DNA from: Dyadobacter beijingensis DSM 21582
Lineage (GTDB): Bacteria; Bacteroidota; Bacteroidia; Cytophagales; Spirosomataceae
Length of the DNA: 64,000 nucleotides
Direction: 5' to 3'
NCBI RefSeq assembly: GCF_000382205.1
Contig: NZ_KB907787.1
Span: 1,093,176 to 1,157,175 of the forward strand
Each line of letters begins with the position of its first letter. The first letter of the stretch is position 1. Positions 27,404 through 36,448 of this stretch are shown piece by piece. The notes under the pieces were generated by a model. It was not told the origin of the DNA and did no database searches. It saw only the letters and a list, made by a program, of their open reading frames with translations. Both the position numbers and the translations under genes were made by a program.

Positions 27404-27433
27404 GAAACCCTGCCGGATTTCCGACAGGGTTTC
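27404..27433 (-). terminator. minus-strand terminator after the NifU-type gene
   Basis: GAAACCCTG/CAGGGTTTC stem with inner pairing, followed on the minus strand by a seven-T run. Confidence 0.85.
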
Positions 27434-27451
27434 GATGAATATCTTTTTACA

Positions 27452-28048
27452 TTAAACGCCTTCTGCGACTACTTCTTTCACATCGGGTACCATGCGGGTA
27501 AGCAGGTTTTCGATACCGGCTTTCAATGTCAGGGTCGATGACGGACAGCCGCTGCAAGATCCCTGCAAAAGCACCTTCACCGTTCCCGAACCTTCATCGA
27601 AAGAATGGAAATTGATCGCACCGCCATCCGATTCAACGGCCGGGCGTACATATTGGTCCAATGCTGCTTTGATCTTCTGAACTGTGTCCGAATCACGGGA
27701 ATCGACGATTACCGTATTCTTTTCGATTGTTTTTTGTTCGAATACCGGGTGGTTTTCTTCAAAATAGATTTTGATAAACTGCTTCGTATCGCGCAGAACC
27801 TCTTCCCAGGCCACCACATCGTCTTTGGTAATGGTGATGAAGTTGCTCGCGATAAACACGCGCTTCACATGCGGGAACTGGAACAGGTCCGCGGCGAGCG
27901 GGGAAGCAGTACCTTCTTCCAGCGCTGATTGCAGCGAAGGGTAGTCGAATGAAAGGCCGTCGGGCACCAGCTCGAAATTCAGTACGAATTTCATCGAGTT
28001 AGGGTTGGGGCTCAGTTCGGTATATACAAAAATGGGTCGTGACAGCAT
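27452..28048 (-). CDS. NifU/Nfu-type Fe-S cluster scaffold protein
   Basis: 198 residues from the ATG at 28048, where homology begins (MLSRPIFVYTE); an upstream in-frame ATG at 28099 adds unrelated residues. N-terminal Nfu domain (about 5-95), C-terminal NifU domain (120-195) with the cluster-binding C165-SG-C168. It assembles and delivers Fe-S clusters to client proteins in the cytoplasm. The gene has its own terminator and lies just downstream, on the same strand, of the rpmA terminator. Confidence 0.9.
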   Translation of the reverse strand: MLSRPIFVYTELSPNPNSMKFVLNFELVPDGLSFDYPSLQSALEEGTASPLAADLFQFPHVKRVFIASNFITITKDDVVAWEEVLRDTKQFIKIYFEENHPVFEQKTIEKNTVIVDSRDSDTVQKIKAALDQYVRPAVESDGGAINFHSFDEGSGTVKVLLQGSCSGCPSSTLTLKAGIENLLTRMVPDVKEVVAEGV

Positions 28049-28146
28049 TGGGATGGTCGATATGGATAAGGTAAAACAACTTTCCGGTTTAGAGAACACG
28101 GAATGCGGGCATTTGGTTTGGCAGCGGGCGCTTTCACCAATAAAAA

Positions 28147-28172
28147 ACCCGTCAAACGGATGCCTGACGGGT
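28147..28172 (-). terminator. minus-strand terminator of the rplU-rpmA operon
   Basis: ACCCGTCA/TGACGGGT stem with a T-run on the minus strand, 37 bp after the rpmA stop. Confidence 0.82.
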
Positions 28173-28208
28173 CTTTAAATCTTTGGAAAGTTGCGCTAAG
28201 CGAACTGA

Positions 28209-28487
28209 TTACGCTTCCGCAGCAGCTTCAACCGCGATGGGCTCGATGTGAACGTAAGATCTGTTTTCACGGGTCTTGCGGAACACCACGTTACCATCAA
28301 CGAGCGCGAACAATGTGTGGTCACGACCGATACCAACGTTTTTACCTGGGTTGTGCTTGGTTCCACGCTGACGAACCAGGATATTACCTGCTTTTGCCAA
28401 CTGGCCACCGAATAATTTTACACCAAGACGTTTACTTTCCGATTCACGTCCGTTTTTCGAGCTACCTACACCTTTCTTATGTGCCAT
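28209..28487 (-). CDS. rpmA: 50S ribosomal protein L27
   Basis: 92 residues with the typical L27 start [16 protein letters not shown], then [23 protein letters not shown], and [12 protein letters not shown]. It sits at the peptidyl transferase centre of the large subunit. It follows rplU by 61 bp in the usual rplU-rpmA operon. The C-terminus has an Ala/Glu-rich extension. Confidence 0.96.
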   Translation of the reverse strand: MAHKKGVGSSKNGRESESKRLGVKLFGGQLAKAGNILVRQRGTKHNPGKNVGIGRDHTLFALVDGNVVFRKTRENRSYVHIEPIAVEAAAEA

Positions 28488-28548
28488 AATATCTTATACT
28501 TAAATTGTAGTTTCCTGTTTTAACTGATTCCGGCTTCCGCCGTGTGCA

Positions 28549-28860
28549 TTAAGCAACGATTTCGTCGATGCTGATTTTAGTCAGATATTGACGGTGACCG
28601 TTTTTCACGCGGTATCCTTTGCGACGTTTCTTTTTGAAAACGATCACTTTTTCACCTTTGAGGTGTTCGAGAACAGTTGCTTTTACAGAAGCACCTGCTA
28701 CTGTCGGAAGACCTACCTGTACTGTGCCTCCGTTATCAACGAGAAGGACTTTGTCAAATACAAGTGCAGCGTTCACGTCACCTTCAAGCCTATGCGTGAA
28801 GATTTCGCGACCCTTTTCAACTTTAAATTGCTGACCTGCGATTTCTACGATTGCGTACAT
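28549..28860 (-). CDS. rplU: 50S ribosomal protein L21
   Basis: 103 residues, [17 protein letters not shown] start and the [15 protein letters not shown] tail typical of L21, which binds 23S rRNA. First gene of the rplU-rpmA operon, with a consensus promoter 40 bp upstream. Confidence 0.96.
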   Translation of the reverse strand: MYAIVEIAGQQFKVEKGREIFTHRLEGDVNAALVFDKVLLVDNGGTVQVGLPTVAGASVKATVLEHLKGEKVIVFKKKRRKGYRVKNGHRQYLTKISIDEIVA

Positions 28861-29208
28861 GTTAATAGTTTTATTAAACTGGATTCAAATTTTGAGGTGC
28901 AAAGATAAAAAGAGAGCGGCAGAATCACAATGCATTAGGAGGAATATTCCGGTTTTTTTAATATCTCGCGGACAAAAGGTCGTGCGTTTAGGGTAATGCC
29001 CATTCCCGGTTGTCATGCTGGCGGGGCCGTTTTCAGAATTTATGTGCCCGATGTGGTAAAAGATGTCCAAAAAGTTACCTTTATATGGTCCAGGCAGACT
29101 GGCACGTTTATGGATGGAGCGTAACTGGCTGTCTTAACAAAATTTAACAGGTCGCGCTTTTACTTTTACCTAATTATTAGGGTCTAACCAACAGAAGATT
29201 TGAAAAAC
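28861..29208. other. 348-bp divergent intergenic region
   Basis: Separates rplU (minus) from the redoxin gene (plus). It holds the rplU promoter at 28900-28930. On the plus side I see no TAnnTTTG box; TGGCACG at 29100-29106 resembles a sigma-54 -24 element but its -12 partner is poor. No small gene is convincing. Confidence 0.5.
28900..28930 (-). promoter_or_regulatory. promoter of rplU-rpmA
   Basis: On the minus strand TTG (28930-28928), 20 bp spacer, TATCTTTG (28907-28900): a full consensus match about 40 bp before the rplU start. Confidence 0.7.
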
Positions 29209-29862
29209 ATGAATATAAAAGTGAGTCTGTGGGTTTCGGTGGTATTGTGCCTCGTCATGGCGGTGAAGCCGCTGATGGCCGATGAAACCGGCAGGGAAGG
29301 CGCAGCGCAGGGGCAGGGCGGTTACCAGGTAGGCGACGCGGTTTCGAACTTTCGTTTGAAAAGCACGGGCGGCAACCAGGTTTCATTGTCCGATTTTGCC
29401 TCCTCCAAAGGCGTGATCATTATTTTTACCAGCAACCACTGCCCGTTCGCGAAGGCGTACGAAGACCGGATCATTGCATTGAACAATAAGTTTTCCGGCC
29501 AGGGCTTTCCGGTGATCGCCATCAATCCCAGCGACCCCGGCACGCATCAGGACGATACATTTGAAAAAATGAAAGAACGGGCCGCCGCAAAAGGTTACGG
29601 CTATCCCTACCTGGTCGACGACGCCCAGCAGGTAGCCCGCGCATTTGGGGCCGGCCGCACGCCGCAGGCATTTGTACTGCAAAAAAGCGGTGCGCAATTC
29701 ACCGTTCGCTACATGGGCATGATCGATGACAACCCGCAGGATGCCGCCGGCGTCACCAAACTGTATGTGGATGAGGCCGTGAGCAACCTTGTGGGCGGTA
29801 AGCCGGTCGTGACCACTATTACCAAGCCGGTGGGCTGCGCCATTAAATGGAAAAACCAGTGA
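29209..29862 (+). CDS. exported thioredoxin-like/AhpC-TSA family protein
   Basis: 217 residues from the ATG at 29209 (an in-frame TTG lies 9 bp earlier). Signal segment, then a thioredoxin fold: GDAVSNFRLKSTGGNQVSLSDF, IIIFTSNHCPFAKAYEDRI, and the cis-Pro region GRTPQAFVL. Only one active-site Cys is present (NHCPFAK); the second Cys of the usual CxxC is Ala, so it should act as a peroxiredoxin-like or one-Cys protein rather than a disulfide reductase. A further Cys lies near the C-terminus (VGCAIKW). Co-directional, 19 bp before the SMP-30-like gene. Confidence 0.85.
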   Translation: MNIKVSLWVSVVLCLVMAVKPLMADETGREGAAQGQGGYQVGDAVSNFRLKSTGGNQVSLSDFASSKGVIIIFTSNHCPFAKAYEDRIIALNNKFSGQGFPVIAINPSDPGTHQDDTFEKMKERAAAKGYGYPYLVDDAQQVARAFGAGRTPQAFVLQKSGAQFTVRYMGMIDDNPQDAAGVTKLYVDEAVSNLVGGKPVVTTITKPVGCAIKWKNQ

Positions 29863-29881
29863 TTTTGAAGCATTAACCCTT

Positions 29882-30793
29882 ATGACCAGATATTTAGCTG
29901 TCCTCCTCACCGTAGCCTTGTTGTTCCCTGAAATAAGCAGGGCGCAGGTCAAAAGCAAAAATTTCTCCAACGAAGGCGAGTTCACCAGCAACTGCGAAGG
30001 GCCGGCCGTGGACGAAGACGGCAATGTTTACGCCGTGAATTTTGCCCGCGACGGTACGATCGCGCAGATCAGCAAAAAGGGCAATGCGAGCTTTTTTGTG
30101 ACATTACCCAAAGGCAGCACGGGCAACGGGATTCGTTTCATCGACAAAAACACATTTTACGTAGCGGATTTTACGGGGCATAACATCCTGAAAGTGGATA
30201 TGCTGACGAAAGATGTCGATGTCTTTGCGAACGAGCCGAAAATGAACCAGCCAAACGACCTCGCCGTAACCGCCACCGGCCATATTTTCGCTTCCGACCC
30301 GAACTGGAAGGATGGTACCGGGCAAATCTGGCATATTACCCCCGAAGGAAAAGTGAACCTTGCCTTTGGAAATATGGGAACCACCAACGGCATCGATGTG
30401 AGCCCCGACGAAAAGAAGCTGTACGTCAACGAAAGCGTGCAGCGGAACGTGTGGGCGTTCGATCTCGCGCCGGATGGCACATTGTCCAATAAGAAACTCC
30501 TGCACCACTTCGAGGACGGCGGAATGGACGGTATGCGCTGCGACGTGCATGGCAACCTCTACATTGCACGCCACGGAAAAGGCGAGGTAGCGGTGCTTTC
30601 GCCCGAAGGAAAAGTGATCCATACCATTCACACAATCGGGAAGAAGGTTTCCAATATCTGCTTCGGCGGCAAAAACGGCAAGACCTGCTACATTACCTTG
30701 CAGGACCGCGGCTGCCTCGAAACTTTCAAGGCTAAAACAGCCGGTCGCGAGTGGGCGATGATGAAGGCTTTCTCCGAAAACAACAAAAAGTAA
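29882..30793 (+). CDS. SMP-30/gluconolactonase-like exported beta-propeller
   Basis: 303 residues with a signal peptide ending ISRAQ. The six-bladed propeller motifs include the likely metal ligands in NCEGPAVDEDGNVY, NQPNDLAV, TNGIDVSPDEK and GGMDGMRCDVHGNLYIARHGKG, as in SMP-30/LRE lactonases. It would hydrolyse a sugar lactone or related ester in the periplasm. Paired in an operon with the one-Cys redoxin upstream. Confidence 0.87.
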   Translation: MTRYLAVLLTVALLFPEISRAQVKSKNFSNEGEFTSNCEGPAVDEDGNVYAVNFARDGTIAQISKKGNASFFVTLPKGSTGNGIRFIDKNTFYVADFTGHNILKVDMLTKDVDVFANEPKMNQPNDLAVTATGHIFASDPNWKDGTGQIWHITPEGKVNLAFGNMGTTNGIDVSPDEKKLYVNESVQRNVWAFDLAPDGTLSNKKLLHHFEDGGMDGMRCDVHGNLYIARHGKGEVAVLSPEGKVIHTIHTIGKKVSNICFGGKNGKTCYITLQDRGCLETFKAKTAGREWAMMKAFSENNKK

Positions 30794-30824
30794 CTGTATT
30801 TTAAATTAAATCGACAACCGGCTG

Positions 30825-30856
30825 TTGCAGTTTAGCATTGCTTTCTATTAACTTTG
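30825..30856 (+). promoter_or_regulatory. promoter of the DUF1361-dgkA operon
   Basis: TTG at 30825-30827, 21 bp spacer, TAACTTTG at 30849-30856, 31 bp before the ATG. Confidence 0.6.
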
Positions 30857-30887
30857 TATTTCAAAGTACTTTAAATATACGCAAAAG

Positions 30888-31568
30888 ATGCTGAGAAAAC
30901 TGGTCGATTATCTGGAAGGCAATTTGAAGATTGCGCTCCTCGCATTTATTTCCGCCGCTGCCGTGGCATTGTTGTCGGTCAGGATTGTCCTGGAAAGCTG
31001 GCATTTCATTTTCCTCGTCTGGAACCTGTTTTTGGCCTGGGTGCCGCTGCTGTTTATCAAATGGGTATGGGAAATGGAAAGGCGCAAACCGGCGCCATTT
31101 GCTATGCTGATGACCTACCTGGCCATTTGGCTGCTGTTCTTCCCGAATGCGCCTTACATCATCACCGACCTGAAACACCTTCGCGGCGTGCCCGAAAACA
31201 TGATCTGGTATGATGCGCTGATGATTTTTACATTTTCCCTGGCTGGTTTTCTCACCGGTTTGTACAGCATCCGCATTGTGCACCGCATTATCGCCCACCG
31301 CTGGAACGACCGCCTCGCGTGGTTCGCGGTCCTCAGTTCGATGGTATTGAGCGGGTTCGGGATTTTCCTCGGACGGTACGGGCGCTGGAACAGCTGGGAT
31401 ATCATTACCCAGCCCGGCGCGCTCGCAAGGGGCATCTACCATAGCATGAGGGATCCGCTGGCGATCAAACACACCATTACGTTTTCGTTCGTGCTCATGT
31501 TGTTGTACTTTGCGTTCCATATTTTCGCCGAATTGAAACACAATGAACGGACCCATCGATATTTTTAA
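30888..31568 (+). CDS. DUF1361 membrane protein
   Basis: 226 residues with about six membrane segments and the family hallmark FFPNAPYIITDLKHL, plus GRYGRWNSWDI near the C-terminus. Function unknown. The last 26 bp overlap dgkA, which suggests coupled translation and a link to membrane lipid metabolism (inference). Confidence 0.88.
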   Translation: MLRKLVDYLEGNLKIALLAFISAAAVALLSVRIVLESWHFIFLVWNLFLAWVPLLFIKWVWEMERRKPAPFAMLMTYLAIWLLFFPNAPYIITDLKHLRGVPENMIWYDALMIFTFSLAGFLTGLYSIRIVHRIIAHRWNDRLAWFAVLSSMVLSGFGIFLGRYGRWNSWDIITQPGALARGIYHSMRDPLAIKHTITFSFVLMLLYFAFHIFAELKHNERTHRYF

Positions 31569-31917
31569 AGCCGTCCGGAGCTTTCGTTACGCTGGTGCGG
31601 GGATTTACAGCCTGTTCCGTTATGAAAACAATGCGCGTATCCATTTGCTGGCTTGTGTGGTAGTAGCCATTGCCGGTGTATTTTTCAACCTTTCAGCTAC
31701 CGAATGGTGCGTGATCGTGATCCAGATCGCGCTCGTATGGGCGGGCGAGGCATTCAATACCGCCATCGAAAAGTTGGCCGACCTCGTATCGGCCGATTAC
31801 CATCCCGTGATCAAAGTAGTAAAAGACACCGCGGCCGCAGGGGTATTGTTGCTCGCCATTTCGGCGGTGATCGTTGGAGGGATCATTTTCATTCCCAAGA
31901 TCATCCTGCTTTTTTAG
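31543..31917 (+). CDS. dgkA: diacylglycerol/undecaprenol kinase family protein
   Basis: 124 residues with three membrane helices and the family motifs ENNARIHLLA, EAFNTAIEKLADLVS and HPVIKVVKDTAAAGVLL. It phosphorylates diacylglycerol or undecaprenol at the inner membrane to recycle lipid carriers. Members of this phylum and Gram-positives often prefer undecaprenol, so the substrate is left open. The start lies inside the end of the DUF1361 gene. Confidence 0.9.
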   Translation: MNGPIDIFKAVRSFRYAGAGIYSLFRYENNARIHLLACVVVAIAGVFFNLSATEWCVIVIQIALVWAGEAFNTAIEKLADLVSADYHPVIKVVKDTAAAGVLLLAISAVIVGGIIFIPKIILLF

Positions 31918-31986
31918 GATGAGCTGCACCTGGCCACACTTGACGAAAACTGACCATTTCTGACCGATATTTATATTTAGCAGCTT

Positions 31987-33144
31987 ATGAACCCGAATCA
32001 GGATTCTTTGCACACCCTGAACGAAATCCGCAACCTCATGGAGCGGTCGTCCAAGTTCCTATCCCTTAGCGGTTTGAGCGGGGTATTCGCCGGTATTTTT
32101 GCATTAATCGGCGCGGCTGCTGCCTACATCCGGTTCAAAACCGACTGGCTCGCAGACATTCTCGTACCGATGGGCACCTACCAGGGGCATTCCCGGGCGG
32201 ATATTATCGGTTTCCTGCTCGTGGACGGCATTTGCGTGTTGGTCGCATCATTGGCCGTGGGCATTATCCTCACCGTGCGGAAGGGCCGCCGGAACGGCCT
32301 CTCCGTATGGAACGGGAGTTCCAAACGGTTGCTGGTAGCGATGCTGATCCCGCTGGCGACGGGCGGAATTTTCTGTCTTGCGATGCTGAGCTATGGTTTT
32401 ATCTGGCTGGTGTTCCCGGTAACGCTGCTGTTTTACGGGCTGGCGCTCGTCAACGCGAGCCGTTTCACCTACCCGGAGGTATTTTACATGGGTATTTCCG
32501 AAATCGGGATCGGCTGCGTGGCGCTCTTTCTGACGGGTTATTCCCTGATCTTCTGGGCGATAGGGTTCGGGCTGCTGCACATTGTGTATGGGCTTACGAT
32601 GTACAACCGGTATGAAAGGGAAAAGTTGCCAAATGGCGAGGAACCGGGCGGGCAACGCCAGGGAGGCGAGTTTCCGAGAGGTAAATCCGGCATCGTGGGT
32701 ATGCTGATATTGCTGCTTACCGGCTCGGTTTGCAGCGCGCAGGTGCGGGTGCCATCCGATAGTATGGCCTTTAAAGCGAGAAAATGGTACGATAAAGAGA
32801 CTATTTATTTGAGAAATGGGAATAGTTTTGTCAAAAACAATGTCATTTATAGCGGACAGAAGGCGATAAGGAACGAATTTATGGTTTCGCCGGAAGGTCT
32901 GGGCCTCTATCTGAAATCAAGAAGGACGCGTAGCATTGGTTTGGTGATCTCGCTTGCGGGGTCGGCCGGTTCGATTATTTCGCTGATCTCGGGTAACCGC
33001 GACAACCTGAAAACATTTTTCTGGGTGTCGGTAGGAACGGGCCTGGTAGGCTCGGGATTTACCATGGCCGCCAACAATCAACGCGACCAGGCCGTATGGA
33101 TTCGCAATCGCGACGCCATGCTGTTCCTGGAAGCCAATCAATAA
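31987..33144 (+). CDS. polytopic membrane protein fused to a second exported-type domain
   Basis: 385 residues. Residues 1-210 are a membrane protein with about six segments. A charged linker (208-233) is followed by a second signal-peptide-like stretch at 231-252 (RGKSGIVGMLILLL to SVCSAQ), then about 130 residues with one or two more hydrophobic segments. The frame is intact. This looks like a gene fusion, or two overlapping products with an internal start (GTG or ATG at codons 237 and 239). Function unknown. It is followed at 89 bp by a winged-helix regulator. Confidence 0.7.
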   Translation: MNPNQDSLHTLNEIRNLMERSSKFLSLSGLSGVFAGIFALIGAAAAYIRFKTDWLADILVPMGTYQGHSRADIIGFLLVDGICVLVASLAVGIILTVRKGRRNGLSVWNGSSKRLLVAMLIPLATGGIFCLAMLSYGFIWLVFPVTLLFYGLALVNASRFTYPEVFYMGISEIGIGCVALFLTGYSLIFWAIGFGLLHIVYGLTMYNRYEREKLPNGEEPGGQRQGGEFPRGKSGIVGMLILLLTGSVCSAQVRVPSDSMAFKARKWYDKETIYLRNGNSFVKNNVIYSGQKAIRNEFMVSPEGLGLYLKSRRTRSIGLVISLAGSAGSIISLISGNRDNLKTFFWVSVGTGLVGSGFTMAANNQRDQAVWIRNRDAMLFLEANQ

Positions 33145-33233
33145 TGCCGATTGACGGTCCTGCGATCGTCAGAAGCCAATCGGCCGTCTGTGGTCGGCGG
33201 TCAGCGGTCGCACCTCAGTAACAGAAACTTGTA

Positions 33234-33530
33234 ATGGAGTGGTTAGAAAAGTTTAATAAGGTATTCGAAAGCAAGATCAGGCTTGGGCTAATGTCCGTGC
33301 TGGTGGTCAACGATTCCCTGAGTTTTAACGAGTTGAAAGAACTGCTGCAGCTGACGGACGGCAACCTGGCCTCGCATTTGAAGGCATTGGAGGAAATCAA
33401 ATACATCGAATTCCGGAAACAATTCAACGGCCGCAAGCCCCTCACCACCTACAAAGCGACCGAAGACGGCCATAAGGCATTTACCGAGCACTTGCAGGTA
33501 TTGGAGAATATGATCAGGCAGAATTTGTAG
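33234..33530 (+). CDS. small winged-helix transcriptional regulator
   Basis: 98 residues, a single winged-helix domain of the HTH_34/PF13601 type: ESKIRLGLMSVLVVNDSLSFNELKELLQLTDGNLASHLKALE and a basic wing (FRKQFNGRKPLTTYKAT). It lies downstream of the fused membrane protein; membrane-protein plus small wHTH pairs recur in this phylum, so it may control that operon (inference). Confidence 0.85.
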   Translation: MEWLEKFNKVFESKIRLGLMSVLVVNDSLSFNELKELLQLTDGNLASHLKALEEIKYIEFRKQFNGRKPLTTYKATEDGHKAFTEHLQVLENMIRQNL

Positions 33531-33570
33531 AAAGGAGTAAAGGGAAGATGGAGGAATGGGAGGAGGGAAA

Positions 33571-33611
33571 CAAAGAACGGGGTGCTACTTTTGGTAACAC
33601 CCCGTTCTTTG
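33571..33611. terminator. bidirectional intrinsic terminator
   Basis: 14-bp stem CAAAGAACGGGGTG/CACCCCGTTCTTTG between convergent wHTH and DUF2911 genes. Confidence 0.88.
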
Positions 33612-33628
33612 TTTAAGGCTGATGGTTA

Positions 33629-34141
33629 TCAGAACTTCGCAGGTACCGAGAAACCTACTTTATCCCATTGGAAATCCAGGGAGGTGTCTTTTACATTGAA
33701 AGTCAGTTTTTCTTCCGAACTCGGGTAGGTTTTGTTCGGAACTTTCACTTCGAGTACGTTTTTGGCTTTGTTTTCTTCGTACTTGTAAGCACCCCATTGG
33801 CCGAGCTGGCTGTTCAGGATAATGGTCCATTCTTTTTCGTTAGGAACGGCTACCAATGTGTAAGTGCCTGCTTTTACCGCCTTACCGCCGAAAGTAGCAT
33901 CTTTCTTGAACGTGATTTCAGTAGCCTGGTCGGCACCGATACGCCATGGCTTGCCATATGGTTCGAGGCTGCCGCTGCCGGCTTTACCGAACAGCACGCG
34001 GCCTTTTTTAGATGGCTGGCCGTAGGTAATGCTCATATTTTTACCGTCGGTGGTAACGTGCGGGCTCATTGGCTTTTCTTGTGCGGATGCCCATGTGAAT
34101 GCGATCAGGGTGAGGAAAAGCGAAAAGAATGTGGTTTTCAT
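33629..34141 (-). CDS. DUF2911 exported protein
   Basis: 170 residues with a signal peptide (TWASAQ). The DUF2911 pattern is clear: SPHVTTDGKNMSITYGQPSKKGR, PWRIGADQATEITF, and KAGTYTLVAVPNEKEWTIILN. Function unknown; common in Bacteroidota as an envelope protein. Monocistronic between a terminator and divergent recG. Confidence 0.88.
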   Translation of the reverse strand: MKTTFFSLFLTLIAFTWASAQEKPMSPHVTTDGKNMSITYGQPSKKGRVLFGKAGSGSLEPYGKPWRIGADQATEITFKKDATFGGKAVKAGTYTLVAVPNEKEWTIILNSQLGQWGAYKYEENKAKNVLEVKVPNKTYPSSEEKLTFNVKDTSLDFQWDKVGFSVPAKF

Positions 34142-34326
34142 AAAGCGTGTAAAATTTAGAAATTAACTGGTGGTTTAAGAAATTACAACGTGGCAAGTAA
34201 GGCATTCCAAAGTTGGGAATCAAGCAGGTTGTGCCTAAAAGCGGCCGATTAGCGACTCCGTTAACAGAGATTAACATTTGGACGGCGTGGACGGTGTTTT
34301 TAGCGATTTCGGTTTATATTTGAGTA

Positions 34327-36447
34327 ATGACTTCTGAAACAAACCCATCCGTTAGAACCCGTTTTTTCGATACCAAAATCGAATTCCTGAAAGGTGTAGG
34401 GCCGCAAAAAGCTGCGTTGCTGAACCAGGAACTGAATATTTTCACTTTCGGCGACCTCATCCAGCATTATCCATTCCGCCACGAGGACCGCACCGTTTTC
34501 CACAAGCTCAGCGACCTCAACGAGCAAATGACCGCCGCCCAGGTGAAAGGGCGTTTGCGTGAATTTACCGTGATCGGTGAAGGAAATAAAAAGAGGCTCG
34601 TCGGTATATTTCAGGACGGTACGGGATTTCTGGAACTGGTATGGTTCCAGAGTATTTCGTGGTATGAAAAATGGCTGAAACGCGGCGGCGAATACGTCGT
34701 TTACGGTAATCCCGTGCTATTCGGCGGGAAATGGAGCATTACCCACCCGGAAATAGAGGTACTCACGCAGGAGAACGCTTCGGCGGGCCATTGGCAGCCC
34801 ATTTACCCGCTTACGGAAAAGCTGCGCAAGAAGTTTCTCGACAGCAAGGCGCTGGGTAAAATGGTGCGGAGCCTGCTCGAAATAGCGCATCCGCACATCC
34901 GGGAGACGTTGCCTGAACCACTGGTCCAGAAGTACAAGCTCATTTCCAAAGCCCAGGCATTGTGGCATTTCCACCTGCCCGATAATGCCCGCGCGCTCCA
35001 CCAGGCGCAGCGCCGGCTAAAATTCGAGGAGCTGTTTTACAACCAGTTCCGGCTGATCAAGAACAAGTTACTGCATAAGACCGAATATCCGGGACTGGTA
35101 TTTGATAAAACCCTGCTCGTGAAAGAGTTTTACGAACAGCATTTGCCCTTCAAGCTGACAGGTGCGCAGATACGCGTGCTGCACGAGATCCACGAAGACC
35201 TCAAAACCGGCAAGCAGATGAACCGGCTCCTGCAAGGCGACGTAGGCTCCGGCAAGACGATCGTGGCGTTTATCAGTATGCTTTTTGCATTGGATAACGA
35301 TGCCCAGGCCTGCCTCATGGCGCCGACCGAAATCCTCACCGACCAGCATTACCAGGGCCTTAAAAAGTTCGCCGACCTGCTGGGCGTCAACATTGCCAAG
35401 CTCACCGGCTCTACCAAGAAAAAGGAACGCGAGGTCATCCACCGCGAGCTACTGAACGGCACATTGCACATTATCGTCGGCACGCACGCACTGATCGAGG
35501 ACGCGGTTCAGTTCAAAAACCTCGGCCTTTGCATTATCGACGAGCAGCACCGTTTCGGGGTGGCGCAGCGGGCCAAACTTTGGGCCAAAAACAAGCACAT
35601 CAACCCGCATATGCTCGTGATGACGGCCACGCCCATCCCGCGTACACTGGCGATGACGCTTTACGGCGATCTCGATATTTCAGCCATTAACGAGCTCCCC
35701 GCCGGGCGGAAGCCCATTAAAACCGTACACCGCTTCGACAAGCACCGTCTTTCCGTATTCGGTTTTTTGAAGGACGAAATTACGAAGGGGCGACAGGTAT
35801 ACATCGTATATCCGCTCATCGAGGAGTCGGAGAAAATGGATTTGAAAGACCTTATGGACGGCTACGAAAGCGTCGCGAGGGCGTTTCCGGGCGTTCCGCT
35901 CAGTATTGTACACGGTAAAATGCGGTCGCAGGACAAGGATTTCGAAATGGCGCGGTTCGTGCGGGCCGAGACGAAGATTATGGTCGCCACGACGGTGATC
36001 GAAGTAGGTGTGAATGTGCCGAATGCCTCCGTGATGGTGATCGAAAATGCGGAGCGGTTCGGGCTGTCGCAGCTGCACCAGCTGCGCGGCAGGGTAGGGC
36101 GCGGTGCGGAACAGTCGTATTGCATTCTCATGACCGATTACAAGCTCAGCAAGGATACCAAGCTCCGTATCGACACGATGTGCAATACCAACGACGGTTT
36201 CGAAATAGCGGAAGTGGATTTGCAGCTGCGCGGCCCCGGCGATATTTCGGGAACGCAGCAAAGCGGGCTGGTGGACCTGCTGGTGGCCAATCTGGCGCAG
36301 GATGGCGAGATATTGAAAGCGGCACGGGCTTCCGCGGAGGAAATTCTCACGGCCGATCCCGATCTGCTCCAGCCGGTCCACCATCCTATCCGCAGCCATC
36401 TTGAAAACCTGCGTAAGGAAGAAACCAACTGGAGCCGAATCAGCTAA
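34327..36447 (+). CDS. recG: ATP-dependent DNA helicase RecG
   Basis: 706 residues, usual RecG length. N-terminal wedge/OB region (about 20-150; GVGPQKAALL), helicase core with Walker A G304-DVGSGKT, Walker B-type D405-E-Q-H408, and motif VI QLRGRVGRG, then the RecG tail. It regresses stalled forks and remodels recombination intermediates. Its stop is 1 bp from the stop of the convergent FGGY kinase. Confidence 0.97.
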   Translation: MTSETNPSVRTRFFDTKIEFLKGVGPQKAALLNQELNIFTFGDLIQHYPFRHEDRTVFHKLSDLNEQMTAAQVKGRLREFTVIGEGNKKRLVGIFQDGTGFLELVWFQSISWYEKWLKRGGEYVVYGNPVLFGGKWSITHPEIEVLTQENASAGHWQPIYPLTEKLRKKFLDSKALGKMVRSLLEIAHPHIRETLPEPLVQKYKLISKAQALWHFHLPDNARALHQAQRRLKFEELFYNQFRLIKNKLLHKTEYPGLVFDKTLLVKEFYEQHLPFKLTGAQIRVLHEIHEDLKTGKQMNRLLQGDVGSGKTIVAFISMLFALDNDAQACLMAPTEILTDQHYQGLKKFADLLGVNIAKLTGSTKKKEREVIHRELLNGTLHIIVGTHALIEDAVQFKNLGLCIIDEQHRFGVAQRAKLWAKNKHINPHMLVMTATPIPRTLAMTLYGDLDISAINELPAGRKPIKTVHRFDKHRLSVFGFLKDEITKGRQVYIVYPLIEESEKMDLKDLMDGYESVARAFPGVPLSIVHGKMRSQDKDFEMARFVRAETKIMVATTVIEVGVNVPNASVMVIENAERFGLSQLHQLRGRVGRGAEQSYCILMTDYKLSKDTKLRIDTMCNTNDGFEIAEVDLQLRGPGDISGTQQSGLVDLLVANLAQDGEILKAARASAEEILTADPDLLQPVHHPIRSHLENLRKEETNWSRIS

Positions 36448-36448
36448 A

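Noticed and set aside
29100..29115. TGGCACG-N4-TGGAT as a sigma-54 promoter for the redoxin gene
   Set aside because: The -12 part is poor and I see no enhancer pair upstream like those at 42410 and 50681.
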